NCBI GenBank assembly: GCA_036389275.1
Contig: DASVQE010000027.1
Location: 13,743 to 77,742, forward strand
Length of the DNA stretch: 64,000 nt
From: QHVT01 sp036389275
Lineage (GTDB): Bacteria > Acidobacteriota > Thermoanaerobaculia > Gp7-AA8
Direction of reading: 5' to 3'
A program made the position numbers and the translations under genes. Positions within the stretch are counted from its first letter, which is position 1. Each line of letters opens with the position of its first letter. Shown here piece by piece: positions 50,831-58,839 of the stretch. The notes beneath the pieces are model-generated. The model searched no databases. It was given only the letters and a program-made list of their open reading frames with translations, and was not told where the DNA came from.

Positions 50831-52216
50831 ATGAACAGCAGCAGCATTCTCGACGCCGAACTTCTCCGCCGCGCGCACGATCACGCCGCAGCGTTTCTCC
50901 AGTCGATGCCCGACCGCCACGTCGGCGCACGGGCCACGCGCGAGGAGCTGCTGCGCGCGTTGTCATCCCGCCTCAGCGAGAACGGCGAGGACGGCGCGGG
51001 CGTCGTCGACCTGCTGGCGGCGCAGGCCGACCGCGGCGCGCTCGCCTGTCCCGGCCCGCGCTACTTCGGCTTCGTCATCGGCGGCAGCCTGCCGGTGGCG
51101 CTGGCGGCGGACTGGCTGGTCAGCACCTGGGACCAGAACCCCGGCATCTACGCCACCTCGCCGCTCAGCTCCGTGGTCGAGGAGGTCGCGCGCGAATGGC
51201 TGCTCGAGCTGTTCGACCTGCCGCGCGAGTCGAGTCTCGGCTTCGTCACCGGCTGCCAGATGGCGAACTTCACCTGCCTCGCCGCGGCGCGCCACGGCGT
51301 GCTCCGCCGCGCCGGCTGGGACGTGGAGGAAGAGGGTCTGGCCGGCGCGCCGCGCGTGCACCTGGTCGCCAGCGCGGAGTCGCACGTGACCATCGACGTG
51401 GCCATGCGTTACCTCGGCTTCGGCACGCGCGCGCTGCTGCGCGTCGAGACCGACGGGCAGGGCCGCATGCGCGCCGACCGCCTGCGCCGCCTGCTCGAGA
51501 ACCTGCACGGGCCGGTCATCATCTGCGCGCAGGCCGGCAACGTGAACACCGGCGCGTTCGATCCGCTGCGCGAGATCGCGGAGATCGCGCGCGAGCATGA
51601 GGCGTGGCTGCACGTCGACGGCGCGTTCGGCCTCTGGGCGCGTACGTCGAAGGAGCTGCGCGCGCTCGCCGACGGGATCGAGCTCGCCGACTCCTGGGCC
51701 ACCGACGCGCACAAGTGGCTGAACGTGCCGTACGACAACGGCGTGGCCATCGTCCGTCACGCCGCCGATCACCGCGCGGCGATGACGACCAGCGCCGCCT
51801 ATCTGGTGCAGACCAGCGGCATCGAGCGCGACGCGGTCGATTGGGTGCCGGAGTTTTCACGCCGCGCGCGCGGCGTCACCGTCTACGCCGCGCTGCGCAC
51901 CCTCGGGCGCCGCGGCGTGGCGGAGCTGGTCGAGCGTTGCTGCGCCCGCGCGCGGCAGATGGCGGAGCTGCTGCGGCGCGATCCGCGCGTGACGATCCTC
52001 AACGACGTGAAGCTGAATCAGGTGCTGGTCCGCTTCGGCGACGACGACGAGCTGACGCGGCGCGTGGTGGCCGGAGTGCAGGCCGAGGGAACGTGCTGGC
52101 TCGGCGGCACGACGTGGCAAGGGCTGGCGGCGATGCGCGTGTCGGTGTCGAACTGGGCGACCAACGAGGACGACATCGAGCGGAGCGCCGCGGCGATTCT
52201 GCGGGTGTTGGGGTAG
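50831..52216 (+). CDS. PLP-dependent amino-acid decarboxylase (group II, AADC/glutamate-type)
   Basis: The 461-residue fold-type I PLP enzyme has GFVTGCQMANFTCLAAARH (phosphate side), the Asp in WLHVDGAFGLWA that pairs with the pyridine nitrogen, and the Schiff-base lysine in SWATDAHKWLNVPYDNG. These are typical of group II decarboxylases; the substrate (aromatic, glutamate or other) cannot be read off. The ATG at 50831 is preferred over 50807 because of the TAGCAT box 8 nt upstream. It is divergent from the MocR-GNAT pair, suggesting an amine-making and acetylating module. Confidence 0.9.
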   Translation: MNSSSILDAELLRRAHDHAAAFLQSMPDRHVGARATREELLRALSSRLSENGEDGAGVVDLLAAQADRGALACPGPRYFGFVIGGSLPVALAADWLVSTWDQNPGIYATSPLSSVVEEVAREWLLELFDLPRESSLGFVTGCQMANFTCLAAARHGVLRRAGWDVEEEGLAGAPRVHLVASAESHVTIDVAMRYLGFGTRALLRVETDGQGRMRADRLRRLLENLHGPVIICAQAGNVNTGAFDPLREIAEIAREHEAWLHVDGAFGLWARTSKELRALADGIELADSWATDAHKWLNVPYDNGVAIVRHAADHRAAMTTSAAYLVQTSGIERDAVDWVPEFSRRARGVTVYAALRTLGRRGVAELVERCCARARQMAELLRRDPRVTILNDVKLNQVLVRFGDDDELTRRVVAGVQAEGTCWLGGTTWQGLAAMRVSVSNWATNEDDIERSAAAILRVLG

Positions 52217-52225
52217 CGAGAACGC

Positions 52226-52567
52226 CTACGCGTCCAACACGCGCCAGATCTCGTCGGCCGCTTCCGCCTTGTCGACCACCGTCAGGGTGCGGCCGACGCG
52301 GCGGCGCACCGTCTCGTGATCGGCATTCGTCATGAGGATTACGTGGCCGAGCTCTTCGCCCACTTCCTCGCGCAGGTAGGTGAGCACGCCGTAGGCGCTT
52401 TGGTGCGGGACGTCGGCGTCGATGACGATGGCTGCGTAGTTGCCGGTCTCCAGCTTCTCGATCGCGTCCCAGCCGTCGGTGGCGCAGTCGCAGTTGAAGC
52501 GCTGCTCCATTTCGCGGCAGATCACCGGATTGTTTTCCACCACCAGGATCTTGTCCTCACGGCCCAT
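52226..52567 (-). CDS. Single-domain response regulator, degenerate acidic pocket
   Basis: The 113-residue receiver has KILVVENNPVICREME (Glu-Asn instead of Asp-Asp), the phospho-acceptor Asp in AAIVIDADVPHQ, a Thr in VILMTNADH and Lys in VVDKAEA. One acidic residue is missing, so metal binding may be weak. A TAGATT box 6 nt before the ATG suggests its own promoter, although it lies 40 nt after the BTAD-receiver gene. Confidence 0.85.
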   Translation of the reverse strand: MGREDKILVVENNPVICREMEQRFNCDCATDGWDAIEKLETGNYAAIVIDADVPHQSAYGVLTYLREEVGEELGHVILMTNADHETVRRRVGRTLTVVDKAEAADEIWRVLDA

Positions 52568-52573
52568 GTCAAC

Positions 52574-52579
52574 AATCTA
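52574..52579 (-). promoter_or_regulatory. Candidate -10 box (TAGATT)
   Basis: TAGATT on the minus strand, 6 nt before the ATG at 52567. Confidence 0.4.
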
Positions 52580-52607
52580 CGGGTCCGCCGCCTCGGAGGC
52601 AAGCGGA

Positions 52608-53738
52608 TCATTTGAGGACTTTGGCCACGCGCGCCAGCAAAACCGTGTTTTTCACCGGTTTTCGGATGAAGTCGGCCGCGCCGATCTCAAACGCCTTCAC
52701 CTCCGGCTCTTCACCCGGTAGACCGGAGACGAAGATCGTCGGCACGTCGATGCCTTTCTCGTGCAGCGCCTCGAGGACCTTGTGGCCGTCGATGAACGGC
52801 AGGTCGACGTCGAGCAGCATCAGGTCGACGTTTTCCCGTCCCATCAGCATCAGCGCCTCGGCGCCGTCCTTGGCCAGCAGCACCTGATAGCCGGCGGTCT
52901 TGAGCAGCGCGTTCGTCAGCTCGCGATTGAGCACGTTGTCCTCGACCACGAGCACGGTCTTGCGCTGCTCGCGCTCCGGCTCGTGCGCGGACTGCTGCCG
53001 GCGCGTGCGCTGGTGCGCAATCTCCTGCTGCAGCGCTTTCGTCTCCGCATCCGGCTCGACGTTCAGCTCGCGCCGCAGCACCTTCGCGCAGGCGTCGTAC
53101 TGCTGCAGCGCGTTGAGCAGGTCGCCGGTGCGGGCGTAGAGGCGCATGAGCGTGCGGTGCATCGACTCCTGCAGCGGATCGATGCGCAGCGAGCGTTGCG
53201 CGACCGCCACCGCTTCGTCGATCGCGTCCTGCCGCGTGAGCTGTTCGACCAGCGTGGCGTGCGCGCGCACGGCGACGCGGTGCAGGCGGTCGCGCTCGGC
53301 GATCACCCACTGATCGAACTTTTCTTCATCGATCTGGAAGCCTTCCAGAAAATCGCCGTCGTAGAGGCGCGTGGCGGGATCGAGCGCCTCCGGCGTGCCG
53401 GCGGCGATGAGCGATTCGAACTCGACCACGTCGACGTGGACGAGATGCGGATCGAGGGAGAGAAAGTCGCCGTCCTCGACCAGGATCTTCTGCTCGGAGA
53501 GTTGCGCGAGCTCCTTGCGCATGGTCGACAGCGTCTGGCGCAGGCTCTGGCGCGCCTGCTCGGGCGCGGTGCTGCTCCAGAGCAGGCCGGCCATCTTGTC
53601 GCGCGAGACCAGTTGCGCCGGCTTCACGCCGAGGTAGGCGAGCATGGCCTGCGACTTCTTCGCGGAGATGGTGATCAGTGCACCATCTTCGGACCGCAGC
53701 CGGAAATCGCCGAGGAGCTCGAGGTGAAGCACCGCCAT
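52608..53738 (-). CDS. SARP-like transcriptional activator (winged helix plus BTAD) with C-terminal receiver
   Basis: The 376-residue protein has an OmpR-like winged helix (about 1-95; LHLELLGDFRLRSEDG, QSLRQTLSTMRKEL) and a BTAD helical domain (about 98-243; RLYDGDFLEGFQIDEEKFDQW, LLNALQQYDACAKVLRRELN, given here in parts). A receiver domain follows (about 258-376) with VLVVEDNVLNRE, LMLLDVDLPFIDGH and DFIRKPVK intact. SARP/BTAD proteins usually lack a receiver or carry an ATPase; a C-terminal receiver is an uncommon order and would place this activator under histidine-kinase control. A GATAAT box lies 11 nt before the ATG. Confidence 0.9.
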   Translation of the reverse strand: MAVLHLELLGDFRLRSEDGALITISAKKSQAMLAYLGVKPAQLVSRDKMAGLLWSSTAPEQARQSLRQTLSTMRKELAQLSEQKILVEDGDFLSLDPHLVHVDVVEFESLIAAGTPEALDPATRLYDGDFLEGFQIDEEKFDQWVIAERDRLHRVAVRAHATLVEQLTRQDAIDEAVAVAQRSLRIDPLQESMHRTLMRLYARTGDLLNALQQYDACAKVLRRELNVEPDAETKALQQEIAHQRTRRQQSAHEPEREQRKTVLVVEDNVLNRELTNALLKTAGYQVLLAKDGAEALMLMGRENVDLMLLDVDLPFIDGHKVLEALHEKGIDVPTIFVSGLPGEEPEVKAFEIGAADFIRKPVKNTVLLARVAKVLK

Positions 53739-53749
53739 CGTCGCGGCGG

Positions 53750-53755
53750 ATTATC
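53750..53755 (-). promoter_or_regulatory. Candidate -10 box (GATAAT)
   Basis: GATAAT on the minus strand, 11 nt before the ATG at 53738. Confidence 0.4.
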
Positions 53756-53774
53756 GCATGCGACCGCCGCAACG

Positions 53775-54254
53775 CTACGCCGGGCGGTCGAGGCGGCAGG
53801 CGAAGCAGCCGTAGGTCGGAAAGCGCACGTGCAGGAAAGCGGTCTCGGGGCGGGCGAAGAAACCGTCGACGACGTCCTGCGCCGACGCGCGGTCGGTCAT
53901 GGCCGCATCGAGGATCTCTTCCTCCGCGGAGTAGGCGCGCACGACGAACTGCGCGCGCAGGTAGTCGGAGTCGCCGCCGACGTGCAGCGCGTCGCTCGCC
54001 GCTGATGTGGCGTCATTCGCGAGGATGAACACCGGACCGAACTCGCGATACGGACCCGCTTTGCTGAACGGCGAGAAGCTGGCCAGGATCAGTTCCTCGC
54101 CCGGCTCGGCGCGGCGGAGGACATCGCGACACGGCTCGCCGCCGGCGGCGCGTACGCGTTTGACCGGCTGATCGAGAGCGTCGAGACCTTCGCCGCGGGC
54201 GCGGTCGAGAAACGGCTGCGGAAGCGGTGCGATGCGCGCGTGAAGGATGCTCAT
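53775..54254 (-). CDS. DUF1203 family protein
   Basis: The 159-residue cytoplasmic protein has the DUF1203 features PCRDVLRRAEPGEELILASF, GPVFILAND and the C-terminal FLHVRFPTYGCFACRLDRP. Function unknown; the conserved Cys near both ends (about 42 and 150) could bind a metal or be redox active. It lies 36 nt after the patatin gene and 36 nt before the BTAD activator gene, so a three-gene transcript is possible. Confidence 0.88.
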   Translation of the reverse strand: MSILHARIAPLPQPFLDRARGEGLDALDQPVKRVRAAGGEPCRDVLRRAEPGEELILASFSPFSKAGPYREFGPVFILANDATSAASDALHVGGDSDYLRAQFVVRAYSAEEEILDAAMTDRASAQDVVDGFFARPETAFLHVRFPTYGCFACRLDRPA

Positions 54255-54290
54255 GCCGACACAACACGCGCCGCGGCGCGCGCGTTCGCG

Positions 54291-55499
54291 CTACCGCGCC
54301 GCGACGAGCCGCGCCGCGGCATCCTCGCCGAGGAACGTGCGGATCTCGTCGACGCGCGCGTCGACATCCGCCTCGCCGATCTCGATGATGCGGCGGGTGT
54401 AGCTCGGCTCGAACAGCAGCAGCGAGACGAAGTCGGGGGAGTCGGTCTCGCGCGCGCCGAGAGCGCGGACGAGCAGCTTCAGATTGCGCGGCAGGTAACG
54501 CTCGTAGTCGGCGGCGAGCTTGCCGAGATCGACCGACGGCCGGAGCACGAGCAGGTCGATCGGCTTCAGTCCGTCGCGCTCGGCCGGCGCGGTCTTGCGC
54601 AGCAGCTCGTTCATCCGCTGCATGCGCGCCACGTCCTCGTCGATGGCATCGAGGAAGACGGCATTGACGAGCTGCCCAAGAACTTGTGCAGCGGGCGGAT
54701 AGCCGGAGACCACCGGCGTCGACGCTTCGTCGGGCGTGCGCTGGTAACCGGTGGACATGGCGATGATGCGCCGTGCGCCGAGGTGCACGGCCGGCGAGAG
54801 CGGCGCGGCCAGCCGGATGCCGCCGTCGCCGTGCCACTCCTGGCCGATGCGCACGGCCGGAAAGACGAACGGCAGCGCGGCGGAGGCCAGCACGTGCTCG
54901 ATGGTGAAACGGGTCGAGGCGGTGCGGCGGTTCGGACCTTCGTAGACTTCGAAGTTGCGCCCTTCGACCCAGCGCACGGTCTGGCCGGTGGAGTAGTCGA
55001 GCGTCATCAGCGCCACGGCGCTCAGGTCACCGCTGCGGATGTTCTCGGCGATGCCGGGGATGGGCGTGCCGGCGCCGACGCCGAGGACGCGGCAGAGCAG
55101 ATTGCGCAGCGGCGTCGTGTCGACGATCCCGTGCGGCTGCGAGCGCGTCCACTTGTTCCGCCGCGAGAGCACCGAGGCGAGCGCGGAACGGAACGGCAGC
55201 AGCACCTTCCAGTCGAACTGATAGATCGAGTCGCAATTGAGCTCGCACCACATCCGGTCGAGATCGCGCGCCTTCTCCGCCAGCGTGCCGTGGTGCGCGG
55301 CGAGGTACATGGCGTTGATCGCGCCGGCGGAGACGCCGGTGACGATCTTGAAGCGCACGTGCGGAAAGTGCTTCCCGATGCCTTTGAGCAGCCCGACCTG
55401 ATAGGCCGCGCGCGCGCCGCCGCCGGTGAACATGACCGCGAGCTCGCCGCCCGGATCGTCTCCCGATCGAGTTGCTTCGAAGGTTGCCGGAAGGCTCAT
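54291..55499 (-). CDS. Patatin-like phospholipase
   Basis: The 402-residue protein has a patatin domain (about 20-265): oxyanion motif FTGGGARAAYQ, nucleophile Ser57 in TGVSAGAINAM and the catalytic Asp in HGDGGIRLAAP. The C-terminal 130 residues are helical and charged. It would hydrolyse acyl ester bonds of phospholipids or storage lipids. No signal peptide is seen. An acidic N-terminus (residues 1-20) precedes the domain. Confidence 0.92.
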   Translation of the reverse strand: MSLPATFEATRSGDDPGGELAVMFTGGGARAAYQVGLLKGIGKHFPHVRFKIVTGVSAGAINAMYLAAHHGTLAEKARDLDRMWCELNCDSIYQFDWKVLLPFRSALASVLSRRNKWTRSQPHGIVDTTPLRNLLCRVLGVGAGTPIPGIAENIRSGDLSAVALMTLDYSTGQTVRWVEGRNFEVYEGPNRRTASTRFTIEHVLASAALPFVFPAVRIGQEWHGDGGIRLAAPLSPAVHLGARRIIAMSTGYQRTPDEASTPVVSGYPPAAQVLGQLVNAVFLDAIDEDVARMQRMNELLRKTAPAERDGLKPIDLLVLRPSVDLGKLAADYERYLPRNLKLLVRALGARETDSPDFVSLLLFEPSYTRRIIEIGEADVDARVDEIRTFLGEDAAARLVAAR

Positions 55500-55584
55500 A
55501 TGGCTGAGCTATTGCGAAGTGATTGCCAGCGTTGAAATCGCGTGACCGGCATCACGCATACTCTGTTCGCGATCGTACGCACAC

Positions 55585-56718
55585 ATGACGACTCAGCGCA
55601 TCGCCGTCATCGGCGGCGGCATCAACGGATCGGGCGCGGCGTGGGAACTGGCGCGCCGCGACTACGACGTCACGCTCTACGACCAAGGTGTGTGCGGCGC
55701 GCAGACGTCGTCGGCGACGACGAAGATGATCCACGGCGGGCTGCGCTACCTCGAGCATCTGCACGTGCGGCTCGTGCGCGAGTCGCTGCGCGAGCGCGCC
55801 TGGCTGCTCGAGCATCTGCCGCAACTGGTCCGTCCACTCGAGATTCTCCTGCCGCTCTACGCCGACAGTCCGCGCCCGCGCTGGCAGCTCCGCCTCGGCC
55901 TCACCCTCTACGACGCATTTGCGGGACGTGCAAATATTGCACGTCACCGTTCTCGTCCCGTGCAAATGCTTCTCGCGCGCGCGCCGCTCGTGGAAGCGGG
56001 TCTGCGCGGAGGTTTCTCCTACTGGGACGCGCAGGTGGACGACTTCGCGCTGGTGCGCACGGTCGTGGCGTCGGCGATCCGCGACGGCGTCACGGTGCGC
56101 GAGCAGACCCGCGTCGAGGGGCTCGTCCGCGACGGCGACGGCTGGATCGTCCGCACCGCCAACGACGCGCAGCACTACGACCTGGTGGTGAACGCCGCCG
56201 GGCCGTGGATGAACGAGCTGCTGCGCGCCAACGGCCTGGCCGCGCCGTACGTGCTCTCGCTCGTGCGCGGCTCGCATCTGGTGCTGACGCGGCGCGTCAG
56301 CGAGTACGGGCTGCTGCTGCAGTCGTCGGGCGACGGGCGCGTGTTCTTCGTGCTGCCGTGGAAGGAGACGACGCTGGTCGGAACCACGGAGGTCCTGCAA
56401 ACGGAGCCGCTCGAAGATGTGCACGCAAGCGATCAAGAAGTTGACTATCTGATCGCACGCTACAACCGCTACTTCCGCGAGCCGATCACCGCCGCCGACA
56501 TCGCCTCGACGTTCGCCGGCGTCCGGCCGCTGGTCGGCCGAGCCACGAACCCAAGCGCGATCGGCCGCGACTTCCGCGTCGTGCGCCGCGGCAGCATGAT
56601 CCACGTCTTCGGCGGCAAGATGACGACGTTCATGGCGCTGGCCCGCAAAGTAGCCCTACGCGCCGACAACCACTTCGGCCACACGCGCCACGCGCGTGCT
56701 CCACTCTTCACGGTTTGA
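55585..56718 (+). CDS. Short FAD-dependent glycerol-3-phosphate dehydrogenase-like oxidoreductase
   Basis: The 377-residue protein has the FAD dinucleotide site IAVIGGGINGSGAAWELARRD, split here as IAVIGGGINGSGAAW, with TKMIHGGLRYLEH and FVLPWKETTLVGTTE later, all GlpD-like. Full-length GlpD has about 500 residues; here the protein ends near FGGKMTTFMALARK and lacks the C-terminal helical domain. It probably oxidises glycerol-3-phosphate or a similar alcohol and passes electrons to quinone. A nested AT-rich hairpin lies inside the gene (55915-55969). The stop codon lies inside the outer stem of palindrome copy 3. Confidence 0.85.
   Translation: MTTQRIAVIGGGINGSGAAWELARRDYDVTLYDQGVCGAQTSSATTKMIHGGLRYLEHLHVRLVRESLRERAWLLEHLPQLVRPLEILLPLYADSPRPRWQLRLGLTLYDAFAGRANIARHRSRPVQMLLARAPLVEAGLRGGFSYWDAQVDDFALVRTVVASAIRDGVTVREQTRVEGLVRDGDGWIVRTANDAQHYDLVVNAAGPWMNELLRANGLAAPYVLSLVRGSHLVLTRRVSEYGLLLQSSGDGRVFFVLPWKETTLVGTTEVLQTEPLEDVHASDQEVDYLIARYNRYFREPITAADIASTFAGVRPLVGRATNPSAIGRDFRVVRRGSMIHVFGGKMTTFMALARKVALRADNHFGHTRHARAPLFTV
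55915..55969 (+). repeat. Nested AT-rich hairpin inside the GlpD-like gene
   Basis: The outer stem pairs gcatttgc+gggacg (55915-55928) with cgtccc+gcaaatgc (55954-55969, 2-nt bulge). The inner perfect palindrome is acgtgcaa-ata-... ttgcacgt: arms 55926-55933 and 55937-55944. The two stems share acg at 55926-55928, so they may compete. Base composition is unlike the rest of the gene. The codons here still encode a plausible GlpD segment (AGRANIARH). Confidence 0.5.
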
Positions 56719-56930
56719 TGTCGGCGTCGAATGGGAACGACGAGGGGCCTCCGGCGGCTGGGGCCGAGGGCCCCAGACCCCATTGGTTGGCCTAGCCTCC
56801 GCGACACAGTGTCGCGAGTTGGAAGGCAGTGTCGCGGAGGCTAGGCCAACCAAACGGGGTCTGGGGCCCTCGGCCCCAGCCGCCGGAGGCCTCCCGTCGT
56901 CCCCCATTCGCCGCCGAAGTCAAACCGTGA
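56708..56930 (+). repeat. Long palindromic element, copy 3
   Basis: Arms 56708-56807 and 56829-56930 pair over about 100 bp (roughly 90% by eye) around a 21-nt apex that again holds a second gtgtcgcg. The core matches copies 1 and 2. The outermost 20 bp (tcacggtttga...) are the end of the GlpD-like coding region, and their reverse complement appears at 56920-56930. The palindrome therefore extends into unique flanking DNA. Confidence 0.9.
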
Positions 56931-56931
56931 A

Positions 56932-56937
56932 TAGAAT
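56932..56937 (+). promoter_or_regulatory. Candidate -10 box (TAGAAT)
   Basis: TAGAAT, 5 nt before the ATG at 56943, beginning 2 bp beyond palindrome copy 3, exactly as after copy 2. Confidence 0.45.
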
Positions 56938-56942
56938 CGCGC

Positions 56943-57626
56943 ATGACGTTTGTACCGACGTTGGATACGTCTGGCAGGCAGCGGCCTCGGATTCCGCGCA
57001 CGCTCGATGCGGTTGAGATCCGGATCCTCGGCTCGCTGATGGAGAAGCAACTCTCGACGCCCGAGTACTACCCGCTGACGTTGAATGCGCTCGTGGCTGC
57101 GTGCAATCAGAAGTCGAACCGCGAACCGGTCATGGAGCTCGGCGAGGCGGAAGTGCAGCGTGCGCTCGACCGGCTGCAGGACGAGAAACTCGTCTGGCGC
57201 GTCCTCGGCGGACGCGCCGTGCGGTTCGACCACAACCTCGACACCGTCTGGCACCTGAACCGCCGGGAGAAGGCGCTCCTCACGCTCCTCTTTTTGCGCG
57301 GCGCGCAAACCGCGGGCGAGCTGCGTGGCCGGAGCGATCGATTGCAGACCTTCGACACCGTCGGTGAAGTGGAGGAGCTGCTGCGCGAGATGGCCGCGCA
57401 CAGCGAGCCGCTCGTCCGCGCCTTGCCGCGCCGCCCGGGACAGAAAGAAGAGCGCTGGGCGCACCTCGCCGGAGGCGCGGTCATCGACGAGCCGGCCGCA
57501 TCACCGGCGGCGTCGCATGAGAGCGACGCGCGCGAGCCGCTCTCCGTGCGTGTGCAGCGGCTCGAAGATCAGGTGGCGATGCTCACGCGCGAGCTGCACG
57601 AGCTCAAGTCGAAACTCGGCGAGTAA
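56943..57626 (+). CDS. DUF480 / YceH family protein (UPF0502)
   Basis: The 227-residue protein has the DUF480 hallmark LDAVEIRILGSLMEKQLSTPEYYPLTLNAL (here in parts: RILGSLMEKQLSTPEYYPL), then ACNQKSNREPVMELGEAEVQ. Tandem winged helices cover about 1-180, and a C-terminal coiled-coil tail (about 205-227; RVQRLEDQVAMLTRELHELK) follows. The family is cytoplasmic and of unclear function, probably DNA-binding or regulatory. The ATG follows a TAGAAT box at 5 nt. Confidence 0.92.
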   Translation: MTFVPTLDTSGRQRPRIPRTLDAVEIRILGSLMEKQLSTPEYYPLTLNALVAACNQKSNREPVMELGEAEVQRALDRLQDEKLVWRVLGGRAVRFDHNLDTVWHLNRREKALLTLLFLRGAQTAGELRGRSDRLQTFDTVGEVEELLREMAAHSEPLVRALPRRPGQKEERWAHLAGGAVIDEPAASPAASHESDAREPLSVRVQRLEDQVAMLTRELHELKSKLGE

Positions 57627-57629
57627 GCC

Positions 57630-58799
57630 TCAGAACCTTCCGCTGCGCAGACGCACGAACGCGTAGATCGCCTGCGGCTTATGGCCGTAGCGCTCCGGCA
57701 GCTCGTGCGACTGCGTGTGATAGTCGATGTTCACGCCGATGCCGCCGCGGAACGTCTGCGAGTGCAGGAAATCGAAGATGTAGCCGGCGGTGATGTGCGT
57801 GGTCTGCTCGAGCGCGTTGCCGCTGACCACGTCGGGAAAGCCGCCGGGGCGGTCGACCCATTCGGCGCGGGCCATGAAGGTGTTGCGCGAGGCGCGCAGC
57901 GCCAGCTCGAAACTGTACGCCGTCTCGGGCAGGCCGAGCTCCGTCTCGCGGCGCGTCCAGAGCGCCGTTGCCGCGGTGAGATCGCCGCTGTACGACACCG
58001 AGGCGGTGGTGATGTCGCGCTCGTCCACCTCGCGCAGCTTGCCGCGCGACACCTGCGCGGAAAAATGCTCGGACGGGGTGAGCGTCACGCGCACCGAATT
58101 CGAGTCGATGTCGCCGTCGTCGATCTCGGTGTGATCGCCGAAGGTGACGGCGTCGTGGAAGACGCTTCCTTCGACGCCGATCCAGCGCGTGGTGAAGCCG
58201 GCGGTGACCACGCGCGTCGAATCGTGAAACGACTCCTGAATGTCGTACGCGAACGGCGCCTCGGCGAAGTCGACCCCGGAGGCGCGCAGCTCCGCCGGAG
58301 GCGCGCCGAGGGCCGGGTCGCCGACGGCGGCGGCATAGACGTGCAGCAGCGTCGAGTCGGTGGGGCGGAAGCCGAGCTGCAGCGCCGCCTCGCCGATCAG
58401 ATCGTGCGCGCGCATGCGGTCGACCAGCGGACCGCCCGCATCCGTCGGGACGTACTGCAGCATCTGCGGATATCCGTCATCGTCGGGAATCGTGTACGGC
58501 TCGAGCGAGACCCGGCCGCGCGCCAGCAGGAACATGCGCGAGCCGAAGTCGCGGCGCAGGCCGGCGCCGAGCCAGTTCGTGGAGAACGTCTCGCTGCGCT
58601 GCTCGGCCGGACCGCTCTCGCTGACGTTCGTGACGTGCGCGGAGAAGCCGTGGAAGAACGTCCAGCCGCCGCTGCCCGACGTCACCCACGGCACCGCGCC
58701 GGGGTTGGCGCTCGTGCCGGAAATGTTGCGCATCGGATCGACTTGCGCGCGTGCGGTGACGGCGACGAACAGAGCGAGCACAGCGAGACGCATCTTCAT
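57630..58799 (-). CDS. Putative outer-membrane beta-barrel protein
   Basis: The 389-residue protein has a signal peptide (MRLAVLALFVAVTARAQ), followed by many alternating-polarity strands about 10-14 residues long, and ends in a strand finishing with Phe (IYAFVRLRSGRF). Signal peptide, strand periodicity and terminal Phe are outer-membrane beta-barrel features. It contains no recognised enzyme motif. It lies 40 nt after the M14 peptidase gene on the same strand, so export or uptake of peptides is a tempting but unproven link. Confidence 0.75.
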   Translation of the reverse strand: MKMRLAVLALFVAVTARAQVDPMRNISGTSANPGAVPWVTSGSGGWTFFHGFSAHVTNVSESGPAEQRSETFSTNWLGAGLRRDFGSRMFLLARGRVSLEPYTIPDDDGYPQMLQYVPTDAGGPLVDRMRAHDLIGEAALQLGFRPTDSTLLHVYAAAVGDPALGAPPAELRASGVDFAEAPFAYDIQESFHDSTRVVTAGFTTRWIGVEGSVFHDAVTFGDHTEIDDGDIDSNSVRVTLTPSEHFSAQVSRGKLREVDERDITTASVSYSGDLTAATALWTRRETELGLPETAYSFELALRASRNTFMARAEWVDRPGGFPDVVSGNALEQTTHITAGYIFDFLHSQTFRGGIGVNIDYHTQSHELPERYGHKPQAIYAFVRLRSGRF

Positions 58800-58839
58800 G
58801 CGCGCGGCAGTGTGCAACAGCTCTGCCGTTGCGCGCGAG

